Below, in pieces: positions 18,469-27,967 of a DNA stretch of 64,000 nt (within the stretch, counting starts at the first letter, position 1; every line of letters starts with the position of its first letter). The notes under the pieces are model-generated. The model saw only the letters and a program-made list of their open reading frames with translations. It was not told where the DNA came from and searched no databases. Origin of the DNA: Rhodospirillaceae bacterium (GTDB taxonomy: Bacteria > Pseudomonadota > Alphaproteobacteria > Rhodospirillales > Rhodospirillaceae); assembly GCA_028822445.1 (NCBI GenBank), contig JAPKDQ010000005.1, positions 122,135-186,134 of the forward strand, read 5' to 3'. The translations under genes were made by a program, and so were the position numbers.

Positions 18469-19350
18469 CTAAATTTCAAACGGCGCAGGCTTATCAAAAT
18501 CATCCCACCTTGGCGCCAATAATTCCGGGTACTCCCGTTCCATGCGATCAAGCATTTCGCGGGGCAATTCAGCTGGCCCGTTTACTTTTTTGCCGTCCCA
18601 AAAACCAGAAAGATGCCCGTGCTTGTATTCATCTGGCATGTTGAGCCAGGGGTAATATTCAAAGGCATAGTGACCACAAAATTTCACGGGCAATGAAGTG
18701 ATGGTCTCGTTGGCAAACAAATCTTTTTCAATCCAACTACACGAATTTTCAATATGCGTTGCAGGCCAATCAGGCGGGGCGCTACGAACGCTATCGAGTT
18801 TGATGAGGTTGTCTTCGGTGCGGAACTGGCGGTACACCTTTTGGTAGGTTCCGTCCCCACTTAGATTACGAAACCCTGTCGGATTGCCGACAGTGCCAGG
18901 GTCATGAAGCAAGAGAGAAACAGGAACGTTTACCTGCTCTCCAGTGATCGGGTTTTCGATGCGATCAACAAACTTGTTCGTCTTTAGGTCCCGCGCAAAC
19001 GAAACATTGTGGGCATGAATGCGGTAGTTGTTGTCACCTAAATGACGGAAGTAACTGTATTCGATACCCTCGTACCGCATAAGCGGTTCGGGTCTACGTC
19101 CACCGGGAATAACGAAGACCATCCAGTGATACCACGTCAGCGTTGAGCCTTGGTCTTCGACCAAATCACGCCCCATGCGAAACTGAGCCTTAAACTCTTC
19201 CGCCGGATCATCAAAGTAAATGAATTCGGATGTGGTTTGGCTGATAGGCGGACTGAGAGACGTCAGGATTTGAGACTGTGCTGCCTGGCTGCCTAACAAA
19301 GCGCCCGCGCCGCCGGCTGCGGCCGAAATTATGTTTCGTCGCGTCACCAT
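18469..19350 (-). CDS. DUF1838 family protein with Tat-like signal
   Basis: MVTRRNIISAAAGGAGALLGSQAAQSQ; C-terminal WLNMPDEYKHGHLSGFWDGKKVNGPAELPREMLDRMEREYPELLAP. Start trimmed from 19392. Confidence 0.8.
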   Translation of the reverse strand: MVTRRNIISAAAGGAGALLGSQAAQSQILTSLSPPISQTTSEFIYFDDPAEEFKAQFRMGRDLVEDQGSTLTWYHWMVFVIPGGRRPEPLMRYEGIEYSYFRHLGDNNYRIHAHNVSFARDLKTNKFVDRIENPITGEQVNVPVSLLLHDPGTVGNPTGFRNLSGDGTYQKVYRQFRTEDNLIKLDSVRSAPPDWPATHIENSCSWIEKDLFANETITSLPVKFCGHYAFEYYPWLNMPDEYKHGHLSGFWDGKKVNGPAELPREMLDRMEREYPELLAPRWDDFDKPAPFEI

Positions 19351-19521
19351 TGTCTTTCCCCTTTTTCCCGTTACATCTATTCTATCTGTCATAGAGCGTG
19401 AACCGGCTGTTTCAAGCTACCTTGGCCGACCAGTGACCAAACGCACACGTCCGACTTGGGCTTAGATTCCTAGGTGTCATGGTATGATTATAGTTTAGAC
19501 CGATATTGGAGAAATAAGGTT

Positions 19522-20283
19522 ATGGGTGCGCTTGAGGGCAAAGTTGCGATCGTCACAGGGACAACAGCCGCCAGCATTGGCCGTGCCTGCGCGATGGCCA
19601 TGGCGATGGCCGGTGCCAAAGTCGTCGTAACAGGCCGAACCGTAGCCGGCGGCAAAGAAACGGAACAGTTGATCCGTGACGCCGGAGGCGACGCCCTGTT
19701 CGTACGCCATGACGTCACCATCGAAGAGGACTGGGCAAACGTCGTAAAAACAACAATTAGCACTTACGGCCGCCTAGACTTTCTAGTGAATAATGCGGGT
19801 GAAGCGGTTGTGAAACCGATTGAAGAATTGACCCGTGACGATCTTATTTTTTTGCGGCTTGTGGATCTCGATGGACCCTTCTTGGGAATGAAACACGCGT
19901 GGCCTCATATGGTCACGTCAGGCGGCGGCGTCATTCTCAACATGAGCTCCATTGTTGGCCAGAAGGGCAACCCTAAAGGCACCGCTTATGGTGCAATCAA
20001 AGGCGCACAGTTGGGGCTAACGCGAACAGGAGCTCTAGAAGGCGCAGCCGCAAACATTCGCGTCAACTCGGTTCACCCAGGCATGATTTGGACAGCAGGA
20101 GTCCCTGACGTACTCGGCCCAAACGCAGATAAAATGAAACCCGCGCTTGCCGCGCGCATACCTTGGGGTGAGACCGGAGAATCGCATCATGTGGGAGATT
20201 CGGTCGCATTTCTCTGTTCCGATGCAGCTAAATACATAACTGGTGCTGAGTTCAATGTCGACGGCGGCGCAGGCGCAAGCTGA
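19522..20283 (+). CDS. SDR family oxidoreductase
   Basis: MGALEGKVAIVTGTTAASIGRACAMAMA; NNAG; YGAIKGAQLG; FLCSDAAKYITGAEFNVDGGAG. Start trimmed. Confidence 0.85.
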   Translation: MGALEGKVAIVTGTTAASIGRACAMAMAMAGAKVVVTGRTVAGGKETEQLIRDAGGDALFVRHDVTIEEDWANVVKTTISTYGRLDFLVNNAGEAVVKPIEELTRDDLIFLRLVDLDGPFLGMKHAWPHMVTSGGGVILNMSSIVGQKGNPKGTAYGAIKGAQLGLTRTGALEGAAANIRVNSVHPGMIWTAGVPDVLGPNADKMKPALAARIPWGETGESHHVGDSVAFLCSDAAKYITGAEFNVDGGAGAS

Positions 20284-20398
20284 TTTTTTTAATCACGCTG
20301 CATTCAAACAGGCATCTAAACGCATCTCATCTATAATTAAACCAAGCCTCCTTGAGGTGCGGCCATTAGACTGAGGGTAACCCTAGGCGAGGATACTT

Positions 20399-21049
20399 AT
20401 GGCAACCATGCGCGGAACTATGGACTCACTCAGCGACGAAATGATCGAGGCTATGAATGTCACACGTGAGTTTCTAGGGAATCGTAATGTCGAGAAAGAC
20501 AAAATGGATGCCCGTGCACCCAAGATTCTCGACCAGGCCCCAGACTTTACAGCGGAACGACTATCGGGCGATGGATCCCGCACCGGAGAAAAAATAAGCT
20601 TATCAAACATTCTAGACAAACCCGTCGGCCTACTGTTCGGCAGCTACACCTGCCCCATCTTTCGCGATCAATTGCATCGGTATGAAGAAATCCATCAAGC
20701 ACGCAAAGCTCAAATAAATTTCCTGTGCATCTACATTCTCGAAGCTCACCCAGAAGACGGATGGCGGGTCCCCCACAACTGGAATAAAGACATTTGCCTT
20801 CCCACACCGCAGACCCTGGATGAACGCGCTAAAATTGCCCACTTATGCCGCATCAAGGAGGGATTCACCGTTCCCATGGCCCTCGATACTATGGAAAATG
20901 AACTCCTGGCTTTATATGCCGGAACCCCGGAGCGGCTTTACGCCATTAATACTAACGGTATGATCACTCACAAATCATCCGTCGGCCCATTTACGTTGGA
21001 CGATGTAGAAGCCTGGGACGCTGCGCTAGGCAACCTGACCGACGCCTAA
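20399..21049 (+). CDS. Iodothyronine deiodinase-like / thioredoxin-fold protein, Cys form
   Basis: PVGLLFGSYTCPIFRDQLHRYEEI...FLCIYILEAHPEDGW...TPERLYAINTNGMITHKSSVGPF matches the deiodinase layout (GSxTUPxF, YIxEAHxxDGW, ERLYxI, GP[FW]), with Cys at the Sec position. Confidence 0.72.
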   Translation: MATMRGTMDSLSDEMIEAMNVTREFLGNRNVEKDKMDARAPKILDQAPDFTAERLSGDGSRTGEKISLSNILDKPVGLLFGSYTCPIFRDQLHRYEEIHQARKAQINFLCIYILEAHPEDGWRVPHNWNKDICLPTPQTLDERAKIAHLCRIKEGFTVPMALDTMENELLALYAGTPERLYAINTNGMITHKSSVGPFTLDDVEAWDAALGNLTDA

Positions 21050-21078
21050 CCCTGACCAATAATCGCGAGAGAGACATT

Positions 21079-21219
21079 GTGACCACTGCACACGATATTC
21101 TTAGCCAAGCAATAACCTTGCTGGATTTAGGTAATTTTTCTGGCGCTGAAACATTGCTATACGATGCCATGGCCAACGTGCTCGATAACAAGAACACATA
21201 TATTGGATCGGGAATTTAA
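21079..21219 (+). CDS. Short hypothetical protein (46 aa, GTG start)
   Basis: VTTAHDILSQAITLLDLGNFSGAETLLYDAMANVLDNKNTYIGSGI preceded by a purine-rich GAGAGAGAC; fits between co-directional genes; below the ORF-track size cut-off. Confidence 0.45.
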   Translation: MTTAHDILSQAITLLDLGNFSGAETLLYDAMANVLDNKNTYIGSGI

Positions 21220-21223
21220 GCTC

Positions 21224-21982
21224 ATGGCGGCACTCAACGGTAAAGTCGCGCTCATTACGGGCGCAGCAGGGGACATTGGTGCGGCAATCGCGCGGCGGTT
21301 TATAGCTGAAGGTGCAACAGTGTGCCTCTCCGACATCGATGATGACAGGGGGCGCGCTTTGGCGGACGATATTGGAGAAGCATCATTCTATACCCACCTC
21401 GACGTCACCACAGAAGAGGACTGGCGTATTGTTTTGGAAACCTTGCTTAGCCGTCACAACCGCCTGGATATACTCGTCAACAATGCGGGAACGTTAGAAA
21501 CGGGAACCATTGAAGATACCGACTTGGCAACATGGGAAAATATTCAGGCCAGCAATTCAACGAGCACATTCCTTGGGTGCCAAGCGGCTGTTCGCGCCAT
21601 GAAAGAGACCGGCGGAGGCGTCATCGTGAACATGGCATCGCAAGCCGCAGTGAGGCCTCGCCCTTCCACATTGGCATACGCAGCGTCGAAAGCGGCCGTC
21701 ATCAATCTAACCAAGACCGTAGCCACCCATTGCGCTGATAACACCTACAACATTCGCTGCAATGTGGTTCTACCCGGCGCGATTGATACTCAGATGATCT
21801 ACAAAAACCAAGCTGCGGGGGAGTCAGATGAAGACTTCGTTGCTGCCGTTAATGCGCGTTATCCTTTGGGACGCATGGGTACCGCAGAAGAAATCGCCAG
21901 CGCCGTCCTTTTCCTCTCATCGGAGGAGAGTAAATTTATGACAGGAGCGCAGCTTCGCGTTGATGGCGGCGGCACAATTTAG
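21224..21982 (+). CDS. SDR family oxidoreductase
   Basis: MAALNGKVALITGAAGDIGAAIARRF; NNAG; YAASKAAVINLTK; FLSSEESKFMTGAQLRVDGGGTI. Start trimmed. Confidence 0.87.
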   Translation: MAALNGKVALITGAAGDIGAAIARRFIAEGATVCLSDIDDDRGRALADDIGEASFYTHLDVTTEEDWRIVLETLLSRHNRLDILVNNAGTLETGTIEDTDLATWENIQASNSTSTFLGCQAAVRAMKETGGGVIVNMASQAAVRPRPSTLAYAASKAAVINLTKTVATHCADNTYNIRCNVVLPGAIDTQMIYKNQAAGESDEDFVAAVNARYPLGRMGTAEEIASAVLFLSSEESKFMTGAQLRVDGGGTI

Positions 21983-22201
21983 AGCCAACGCGGTTAGATT
22001 CTGACACGCAACGTTGCATAGTCAATGAGCCCAAAAGGCGCGTCGAACTGAGCAATTCTGCCCGATAGCCCATTTTGGAAGCGCGTTTCATGCCGGACTA
22101 AACAAAAATGAAAACGCGGATTTTTATCGTGTGAAACACTAAGAACTGATGTACGAGCCCATGACAAAAATTCACGAACTAAGAAGTTGTCTAGGATTCG
22201 A

Positions 22202-22933
22202 TTACACTAACCGCTTGCCGCCATCACAGGGTAACAGGATACCTGTCAGAAACCCATTTTGGATGCAGGCAAGGACAGCTTCTGCGACGTCTTCAGGCTG
22301 ACCAATCCGGCCGGCCGGTGTGCTGGCGGCAGACTGAGCATACATGCCCTCACGAATATCATCGGGAATGCGGCTCCACGCTTCCGTATCTGTTAGGCCC
22401 GGCGAGACTGCATTCACGCGGCGCGGTGCCAACTCTACGGATAGGGTTTTGACCATGCCTTCGAGCGCACCGTTAACGGCGCCCAGACACGAGGCCTGCG
22501 GGACAGCGGCAATGGCAGACGCGCCAGTCACGATGGTAATTGTCCCCTGCTCCGAGAGTATCTTCGCACCATGGTGCATGGCAATCAGGTAAGGCCAGAA
22601 TTTTCCATCAAAGGTATCTCGTACACCCTGAACGGGCACTTCGGTAAACGGGCCAAGCGAGGCACCGCCCGCCAGAGATATAACCAGATGGTCGAGCGCG
22701 GGAAGGCCTTCGAAGAACGCCGCTGCAGCCGCTTCATCGGCACAATCCATCACAGCTGTCGAAACAGCGCCGCCAAGCGCACCTTTCGCCTTTTCCAAAC
22801 GCTCTTCCGTTCGACCGACAATGGTAACTATTGCTCCACGGTTCACGAGCAACTGGGCGGCGGCCAAACCGATGCCGCTGGATCCGCCGACAACCAAGGC
22901 CGCTTGTCCTGTGAGAGAGGTCGCTAAGGGCAT
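22202..22933 (-). CDS. SDR family oxidoreductase (divergent catalytic motif)
   Basis: ALVVGGSSGIGLAAAQLL; AAVNGALEGMVKTLSVELAPRRVNAVSPG; LPCDGGKRLV. Confidence 0.8.
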   Translation of the reverse strand: MPLATSLTGQAALVVGGSSGIGLAAAQLLVNRGAIVTIVGRTEERLEKAKGALGGAVSTAVMDCADEAAAAAFFEGLPALDHLVISLAGGASLGPFTEVPVQGVRDTFDGKFWPYLIAMHHGAKILSEQGTITIVTGASAIAAVPQASCLGAVNGALEGMVKTLSVELAPRRVNAVSPGLTDTEAWSRIPDDIREGMYAQSAASTPAGRIGQPEDVAEAVLACIQNGFLTGILLPCDGGKRLV

Positions 22934-22989
22934 AAAAAGGCACCACGTCTGAGAGATAAGGAATATTTAGAATAAGACGGCTGGTGAGA

Positions 22990-23091
22990 ATGGCAATGCG
23001 AACTCTTACAGCAAGTACGATTGCGTTGTTGGCGCTAAGCCCGCAAAATCAATTCCTTATAAACATAGTTCTGGGATTAATTTGCTCATGA
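22990..23091 (+). CDS. Possible 33-aa leader/small protein overlapping the SBP start
   Basis: MAMRTLTASTIALLALSPQNQFLINIVLGLICS; its TGA overlaps the SBP ATG at 23088 as ATGA. Confidence 0.25.
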   Translation: MAMRTLTASTIALLALSPQNQFLINIVLGLICS

Positions 23092-24584
23092 AGTTTGTTA
23101 TCCAGCTCGCGCTATTGGCTCTCACGCTAGCTTTCCCCAATGTTGCATCCGCAGAGAAAGTACTGCGCATTGGCTTGGTGAGCTTGCCAGGAGATCTTGG
23201 TAATCCTTTTGGCTCATACACCATTCCCACTGTGGTACCCGGGCTCGCCGTCTTCGACTCACTCACCGTGGTCGATATAGATGGCGTGCTCCAACCCTGG
23301 ATCGCTGAGCACTGGGAAGCGGTTGATCCCCTGACCTGGCATTTCACCCTCAAACCCGATGTAACTTTCTCTAACGGCGAGCCCTTTGATGCCACTGCGG
23401 CTGCCGCCGCCCTCAATTATTTTGCCAGTGGTGATGGTCTAATTGAGGTCGTCGCACAATCTGTGATTGATGTTGAAAGCGCCCGCGCGGTCGAGCCGCT
23501 GCTCTTGGAGGTCAAAACCAAGGCTCCAAATATTCTGTTACCACGGCGGCTGTCCGGTATTCGGATTCCTGCGCCTGGACCCTGGGCAGAGCTTGGGCGA
23601 CGCGGTTTCGCGCAAGATCCAATTGGGTCTGGCCCATTTATCGCAACGCGCTGGGACAGCACCCAAATTAATCTAGTGGCAAACACCACGTCATGGCGCC
23701 CACCCAAAGTCGACCGCATAGAGATAAAGGCGGTGCCCGAAATTACCACACGCTTACAAGGGCTCATCACTGGCGCCCTCGATATTGCGTTCGACATAGG
23801 GCCCGATGACAGAGCAATTGTTGAATCTGCTGGTGGGCACCTCAACATTCGCCCCACCGGCCGCGTCCAACTGTTGACCTTCATGTCCATCGGCGACTCA
23901 CCCGTCGCCGATGTGCGCGTGCGCCAAGCATTGAATTACGCGGTAAACAAACAGCAGATTATTGATATTCTTCTGGCCGGTGCGACAGAACCCTCTGGTC
24001 AGGCGGCCGTAAAAGCCTCATTTGGATACAATCCAGACGTTGAGGCCTATCCTTACGACCCCGATAAAGCGCGGGCGTTGCTCGCTGAAGCAGGCTACCC
24101 AGACGGATTCGAATTGGCGGCCGATATGACTCCCGGTGCGATGGCCGGTGATGGTGCTTGGTATTTACAAATTGCCAGAAACCTTGCCGACGTCGGCGTT
24201 CGGGTGACCTACCAGGCCTCTCCTTTCACCGTCCATATCCAGAAAATTCGTCAAGGTGGCTGGAACGGCTCAGCCTTTGGTATGGATTTCAACAACCTGC
24301 CGTCTTTAGATGTTTTGTGGCCGCTGCGTATTCACTCTTGCCTCTGGAACGCGCCATGGCATTGCCGGCCAGAATGGGTGCCACTGATCTTAGATGCCGA
24401 GCAGGAATTTAACCTGGAAGAACGGCGTCGCAAAACACAGGCCTTGGTGCAACTCTACCGCGACGAGCCGACGAGCTTGTACCTATGGGAGATGCCGGGC
24501 GTTGATGGCGTTGCTGCTCGCGTGGTCAACTACCAACCGCGCCATGCGTTTATCAATTTTCATGAGATGGATGTGGAAGACTGA
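23088..24584 (+). CDS. ABC transporter substrate-binding protein, family 5 (peptide/nickel type)
   Basis: Signal peptide MKFVIQLALLALTLAFPNVASA; HWEAVDPLTWHFTLKPDVTFSNGEPFDA; VRQALNYAVNKQQII; YDPDKARALLAEAGYPDGFE. Confidence 0.88.
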   Translation: MKFVIQLALLALTLAFPNVASAEKVLRIGLVSLPGDLGNPFGSYTIPTVVPGLAVFDSLTVVDIDGVLQPWIAEHWEAVDPLTWHFTLKPDVTFSNGEPFDATAAAAALNYFASGDGLIEVVAQSVIDVESARAVEPLLLEVKTKAPNILLPRRLSGIRIPAPGPWAELGRRGFAQDPIGSGPFIATRWDSTQINLVANTTSWRPPKVDRIEIKAVPEITTRLQGLITGALDIAFDIGPDDRAIVESAGGHLNIRPTGRVQLLTFMSIGDSPVADVRVRQALNYAVNKQQIIDILLAGATEPSGQAAVKASFGYNPDVEAYPYDPDKARALLAEAGYPDGFELAADMTPGAMAGDGAWYLQIARNLADVGVRVTYQASPFTVHIQKIRQGGWNGSAFGMDFNNLPSLDVLWPLRIHSCLWNAPWHCRPEWVPLILDAEQEFNLEERRRKTQALVQLYRDEPTSLYLWEMPGVDGVAARVVNYQPRHAFINFHEMDVED

Positions 24585-24620
24585 GTAGATGCTAGAGTCA
24601 GCACTGTGTCCTTGGCCTCT

Positions 24621-26450
24621 TCATGCGCCTTCGATTTTCTCCCGCAGTGCTTCAAGAGCAAGCCATTCTTCTTCGGCCTTCGCCACACGGGTCTCAGCTG
24701 CTTCAAGGTCAGCCGTCGCCTTCGTGAATCCTTCAGGATCACGCTCATAAAAACTTGAGTTAGCAAGCGTAGTTTGAAGCGTGGCGATCTGCGTGCCAAG
24801 TGCGTCCATTTCTTTTGGCAAACTCTCAAGGGCGAATTTATCTTTAAATGACAATTTGCGTTGACCAGCACTACCAGCATTACCGTAAGATTTTGATCTA
24901 CGTTTTTTCGTTTTTTGTTCGACCGACTTCTCGCGCGCGCTATCCATATCTTCAACGCCAGATCCGCGTTGCACGACCATGTCAGAGTAGCCCCCCGCGT
25001 AATCCAGCCAATGCCCCGGTTCATCTGAAGCAATGACAGAGGTGACAACGCGGTCCAGAAAATCACGATCGTGGCTCACCAGAAGCACAGTTCCCGCATA
25101 GTCGCTCAACATCTCCTGCAACAGGTCAAGTGTTTCAAGGTCGAGGTCGTTGGTTGGCTCGTCGAGCACGAGCATGTTTGACTTTTTCGCAAGAGCGCGC
25201 GCCAGCATAAGACGACCACGCTCGCCGCCAGAAAGAACCGTGATCGGCGTTTTCACCATATCTGGCGTAAACAGAAAGTCCTTCATGTAACTAATCACGT
25301 GACGTGGCTCACCACGCACATCAACATGATCACCAGAGTTTCCCGTAAGCGCCTCGCCTACTGTCCAATTAGGGTCGAGCGTGTCGCGATTCTGATCCAT
25401 TGTCGCTATCTCAAGAAAGGTTCCCAGACGCACCCGCCCGGTATCAGGCTTGAGTCCGCCGGTGAGCATATTGAGAAGGGTAGTCTTGCCGGCACCGTTA
25501 GGGCCGACGATCCCTAGCCGGTCGCCGCGTTGAATGCGGACCGAAAAATTATCAACAACAGTGAAGTCTTCAAACGACTTCGAAATATCTTTGGCTTCAA
25601 TCACGAGTTTGCTGGAAACCGCGCCATCTCCAGCACCCAGATTAACGTTACCCGTTCGCTGGCGATGATCGCGCTTGTCTTGGCGCAGGGTGTGTAAAGC
25701 ATCTAGGCGGCGCACATTGCGTTTACGACGACCACTGACCCCGTACCGCAACCAATGCTCTTCCCTGACAATCTTACGGTCCAGCTTTTGCTGCGTTCGG
25801 TCTTCTTGATCAATGATGGTGTCTCGCCACGCCTCAAAGTGCGTGAAGCCTTTTCCAAGCCGACGTGTTTCCCCGCGATCAAGCCAAACAGTAGCCCGCG
25901 ATAGTTTCTCTAAGAAGCGCCGGTCGTGACTGATGATCACCAATGCACGGCGTAGACTTTTCAACTCGCGCTCCAGCCATTCAATTGTTGGTAAATCGAG
26001 ATGATTGGTTGGTTCGTCGAGCAATAAAATATCTGGCTTTGGGGCAATGATACGGGCGAGCGCTGCCCGGCGTTTTTCTCCGCCAGACAAATGCGCTGGG
26101 TCTTCCGTGCCCGTTAAACCCAACTGCTCTAAAAGATAAGTCGCGCGGTAGGGGTCGTCTCCATCCTCAAGGCCTTCTTCAACATAAGACAGGGTGTCAG
26201 TATATCCTGTGAGGTCGGGCTCTTGCGCGAGGTACCGAACTGTCACTCCCGGTTGGACAAAACGCACTCCGTCTTCATGTTCAATCAACCCGGCCGCAAT
26301 CTTCAGGAGTGTAGACTTGCCCGAACCATTACGCCCAACCAGACAGACGGTTTCGCCAGGAAGCACCATAAGTTCGGCGCCCTGTAGGACAGGGGCGCCG
26401 CCGAACGTCAGGTGAATATCTTGCAGTGTAAGAAGGGGAGGTGCAGCCAT
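24621..26450 (-). CDS. uup: ABC-F family ATPase (Uup-like)
   Basis: Two ABC domains: GRNGSGKST / LSGGEKRRAALARI / LLDEPTNHLD and GPNGAGKTT / LSGGERGRLMLARAL / LDEPTNDLD; C-terminal coiled coil. Confidence 0.88.
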   Translation of the reverse strand: MAAPPLLTLQDIHLTFGGAPVLQGAELMVLPGETVCLVGRNGSGKSTLLKIAAGLIEHEDGVRFVQPGVTVRYLAQEPDLTGYTDTLSYVEEGLEDGDDPYRATYLLEQLGLTGTEDPAHLSGGEKRRAALARIIAPKPDILLLDEPTNHLDLPTIEWLERELKSLRRALVIISHDRRFLEKLSRATVWLDRGETRRLGKGFTHFEAWRDTIIDQEDRTQQKLDRKIVREEHWLRYGVSGRRKRNVRRLDALHTLRQDKRDHRQRTGNVNLGAGDGAVSSKLVIEAKDISKSFEDFTVVDNFSVRIQRGDRLGIVGPNGAGKTTLLNMLTGGLKPDTGRVRLGTFLEIATMDQNRDTLDPNWTVGEALTGNSGDHVDVRGEPRHVISYMKDFLFTPDMVKTPITVLSGGERGRLMLARALAKKSNMLVLDEPTNDLDLETLDLLQEMLSDYAGTVLLVSHDRDFLDRVVTSVIASDEPGHWLDYAGGYSDMVVQRGSGVEDMDSAREKSVEQKTKKRRSKSYGNAGSAGQRKLSFKDKFALESLPKEMDALGTQIATLQTTLANSSFYERDPEGFTKATADLEAAETRVAKAEEEWLALEALREKIEGA

Positions 26451-26541
26451 GGCGCTGCGTCTATCGTCTTAGGCATATTTTCGCAAGAGACGTTAGCCAA
26501 TTGAGGAGCGCTTATTTCCAGGTTACGTCCGGGAAAGCACG

Positions 26542-26784
26542 CAACTTCTCCTCACTCTTCCTGCGTTCGTAGTGAAGACACTTGAATCACATGGGACCTG
26601 GGACCCTGACAAACGCCTAATGCTCGTCAGAGACCTGCTCAGAGCCTACCATTCCTACGCACTCATGCTTTATATGCATGACGCCATCATGTTCGACGGC
26701 CTCAGCAACTGCATTCAGGGCTATACTCCGGTTAACCTCATCGTAAACTACCACGACCTCACACCCAGTGATGCGGATCAATAA
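26542..26784 (+). pseudogene. Relic of an SBP family 5 C-terminus
   Basis: TWDPDKRLMLVRDLLRAYHSYALMLYMHDAIMFDGLSNCIQGYTPVNLIVNYHDLT resembles the terminal region of SBP_bac_5 proteins (compare NLEERRRKTQALVQLYRDEPTSLYLWEMPGVDGVAARVVNYQPRHAFINFHEM at 24.4-24.6 kb); no N-terminal domains upstream. Confidence 0.45.
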
Positions 26785-26855
26785 TTGATGTGCGCCAGTG
26801 TCTAGGGGTATAACTCAACTTTACAAGGGATAAGGTTCTTGCACGCGCAAGTAAA

Positions 26856-27965
26856 ATGAAGAAGATGAACTCGCAGTCAAAAACGAAGGACGTGTCGCGG
26901 GTAGTTCTGTGGACCTATAGGTGGAATTTTTTAGTGCGTGTATTACCCTTATCAATCTTACTTGCCGCATTTTCATTGAGCAATTTGACTAGCAGCGCTC
27001 AATCGCAACCGCCAGAAACCGTGACACTGCGCGTTTCTGCTTACCTGTCACCACTCAGTCACAGTGTTCAAAATATTTATACGCCATGGATGAAACGGAT
27101 ATCCGAGGCATCAGATAATAGAATTAAGTTCGAGACCTATTGGGGTGGCGGCCTGGGTCGCAACCCATATAAGCAATTCGACCTGGTAAAAGCGGGGATC
27201 ACGGACGTCGGATTGGTTCAACCCAGTTACACGCCCGGCCAATTCCCTCAGCTCCAGGCCCTTGAGCTTCCATTTCTTATGCGGTCCTCTATGGAAGCCA
27301 GCCTTGTGGCATGGCGGCTTTACGAGCGAAATTTAATATCTGGCTTTGATGATGTGCACTTGCTGGGGTTATGGACAGCAGAACCGAGCAATTTATACAC
27401 CCGAAAGCCAATTGAAAAGTATGCCGACATTGCTGCTCTTAAAATTCGCTCCGTCGGAAGACTAGAGGGTGATTTTCTAAAGCGTTTGGGCGCGGTACCA
27501 GAAGCACTCCATCCAGCAGACGCGGTTGAGGCTCTTCGGCGCGGCACGATCGATGGTGCTATCCAAGGTTGGATTGCGATCAACACGTTCCAGACCTATC
27601 GCGAGACCAGCCACGTGATTACGGCCCCCCTCGGCACCGTGTCCTTTGGCATTATGATGAATGAAGACAAATGGGAAAGCATCCCCGCTGACCTCCAAGC
27701 CATCATTAATGAGAATAGCGGTGCGATCATCGCGATGCTCGGCGGCCAAGCCTACGACAGGCGTCAGGCTGAGATATCCAAAAGACTTAGGGACGAAAAC
27801 CACCTGATTTTTGTCGATGCAAACCCTGAGGAACTCGAAGAGATGAAGAGCTACGTCAAACCAATCGCGGACACATGGGCAGAGCGCACGCCACGCGGCG
27901 CAGAGACCTATCGCGCTATACAAGATATCCTGGCCGACCTCCGTCGTCATGAACGGCAATTATAA
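26856..27965 (+). CDS. dctP: TRAP transporter substrate-binding protein DctP
   Basis: TVTLRVSAYLSPLSHSVQNIYTPWMKRISEASDNRIKFETYWGGGLG; LKIRSVGRLEGDFLKRLGAVPEALHPADAVEALRRGTIDGAI. Confidence 0.87.
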   Translation: MKKMNSQSKTKDVSRVVLWTYRWNFLVRVLPLSILLAAFSLSNLTSSAQSQPPETVTLRVSAYLSPLSHSVQNIYTPWMKRISEASDNRIKFETYWGGGLGRNPYKQFDLVKAGITDVGLVQPSYTPGQFPQLQALELPFLMRSSMEASLVAWRLYERNLISGFDDVHLLGLWTAEPSNLYTRKPIEKYADIAALKIRSVGRLEGDFLKRLGAVPEALHPADAVEALRRGTIDGAIQGWIAINTFQTYRETSHVITAPLGTVSFGIMMNEDKWESIPADLQAIINENSGAIIAMLGGQAYDRRQAEISKRLRDENHLIFVDANPEELEEMKSYVKPIADTWAERTPRGAETYRAIQDILADLRRHERQL

Positions 27966-27967
27966 AA

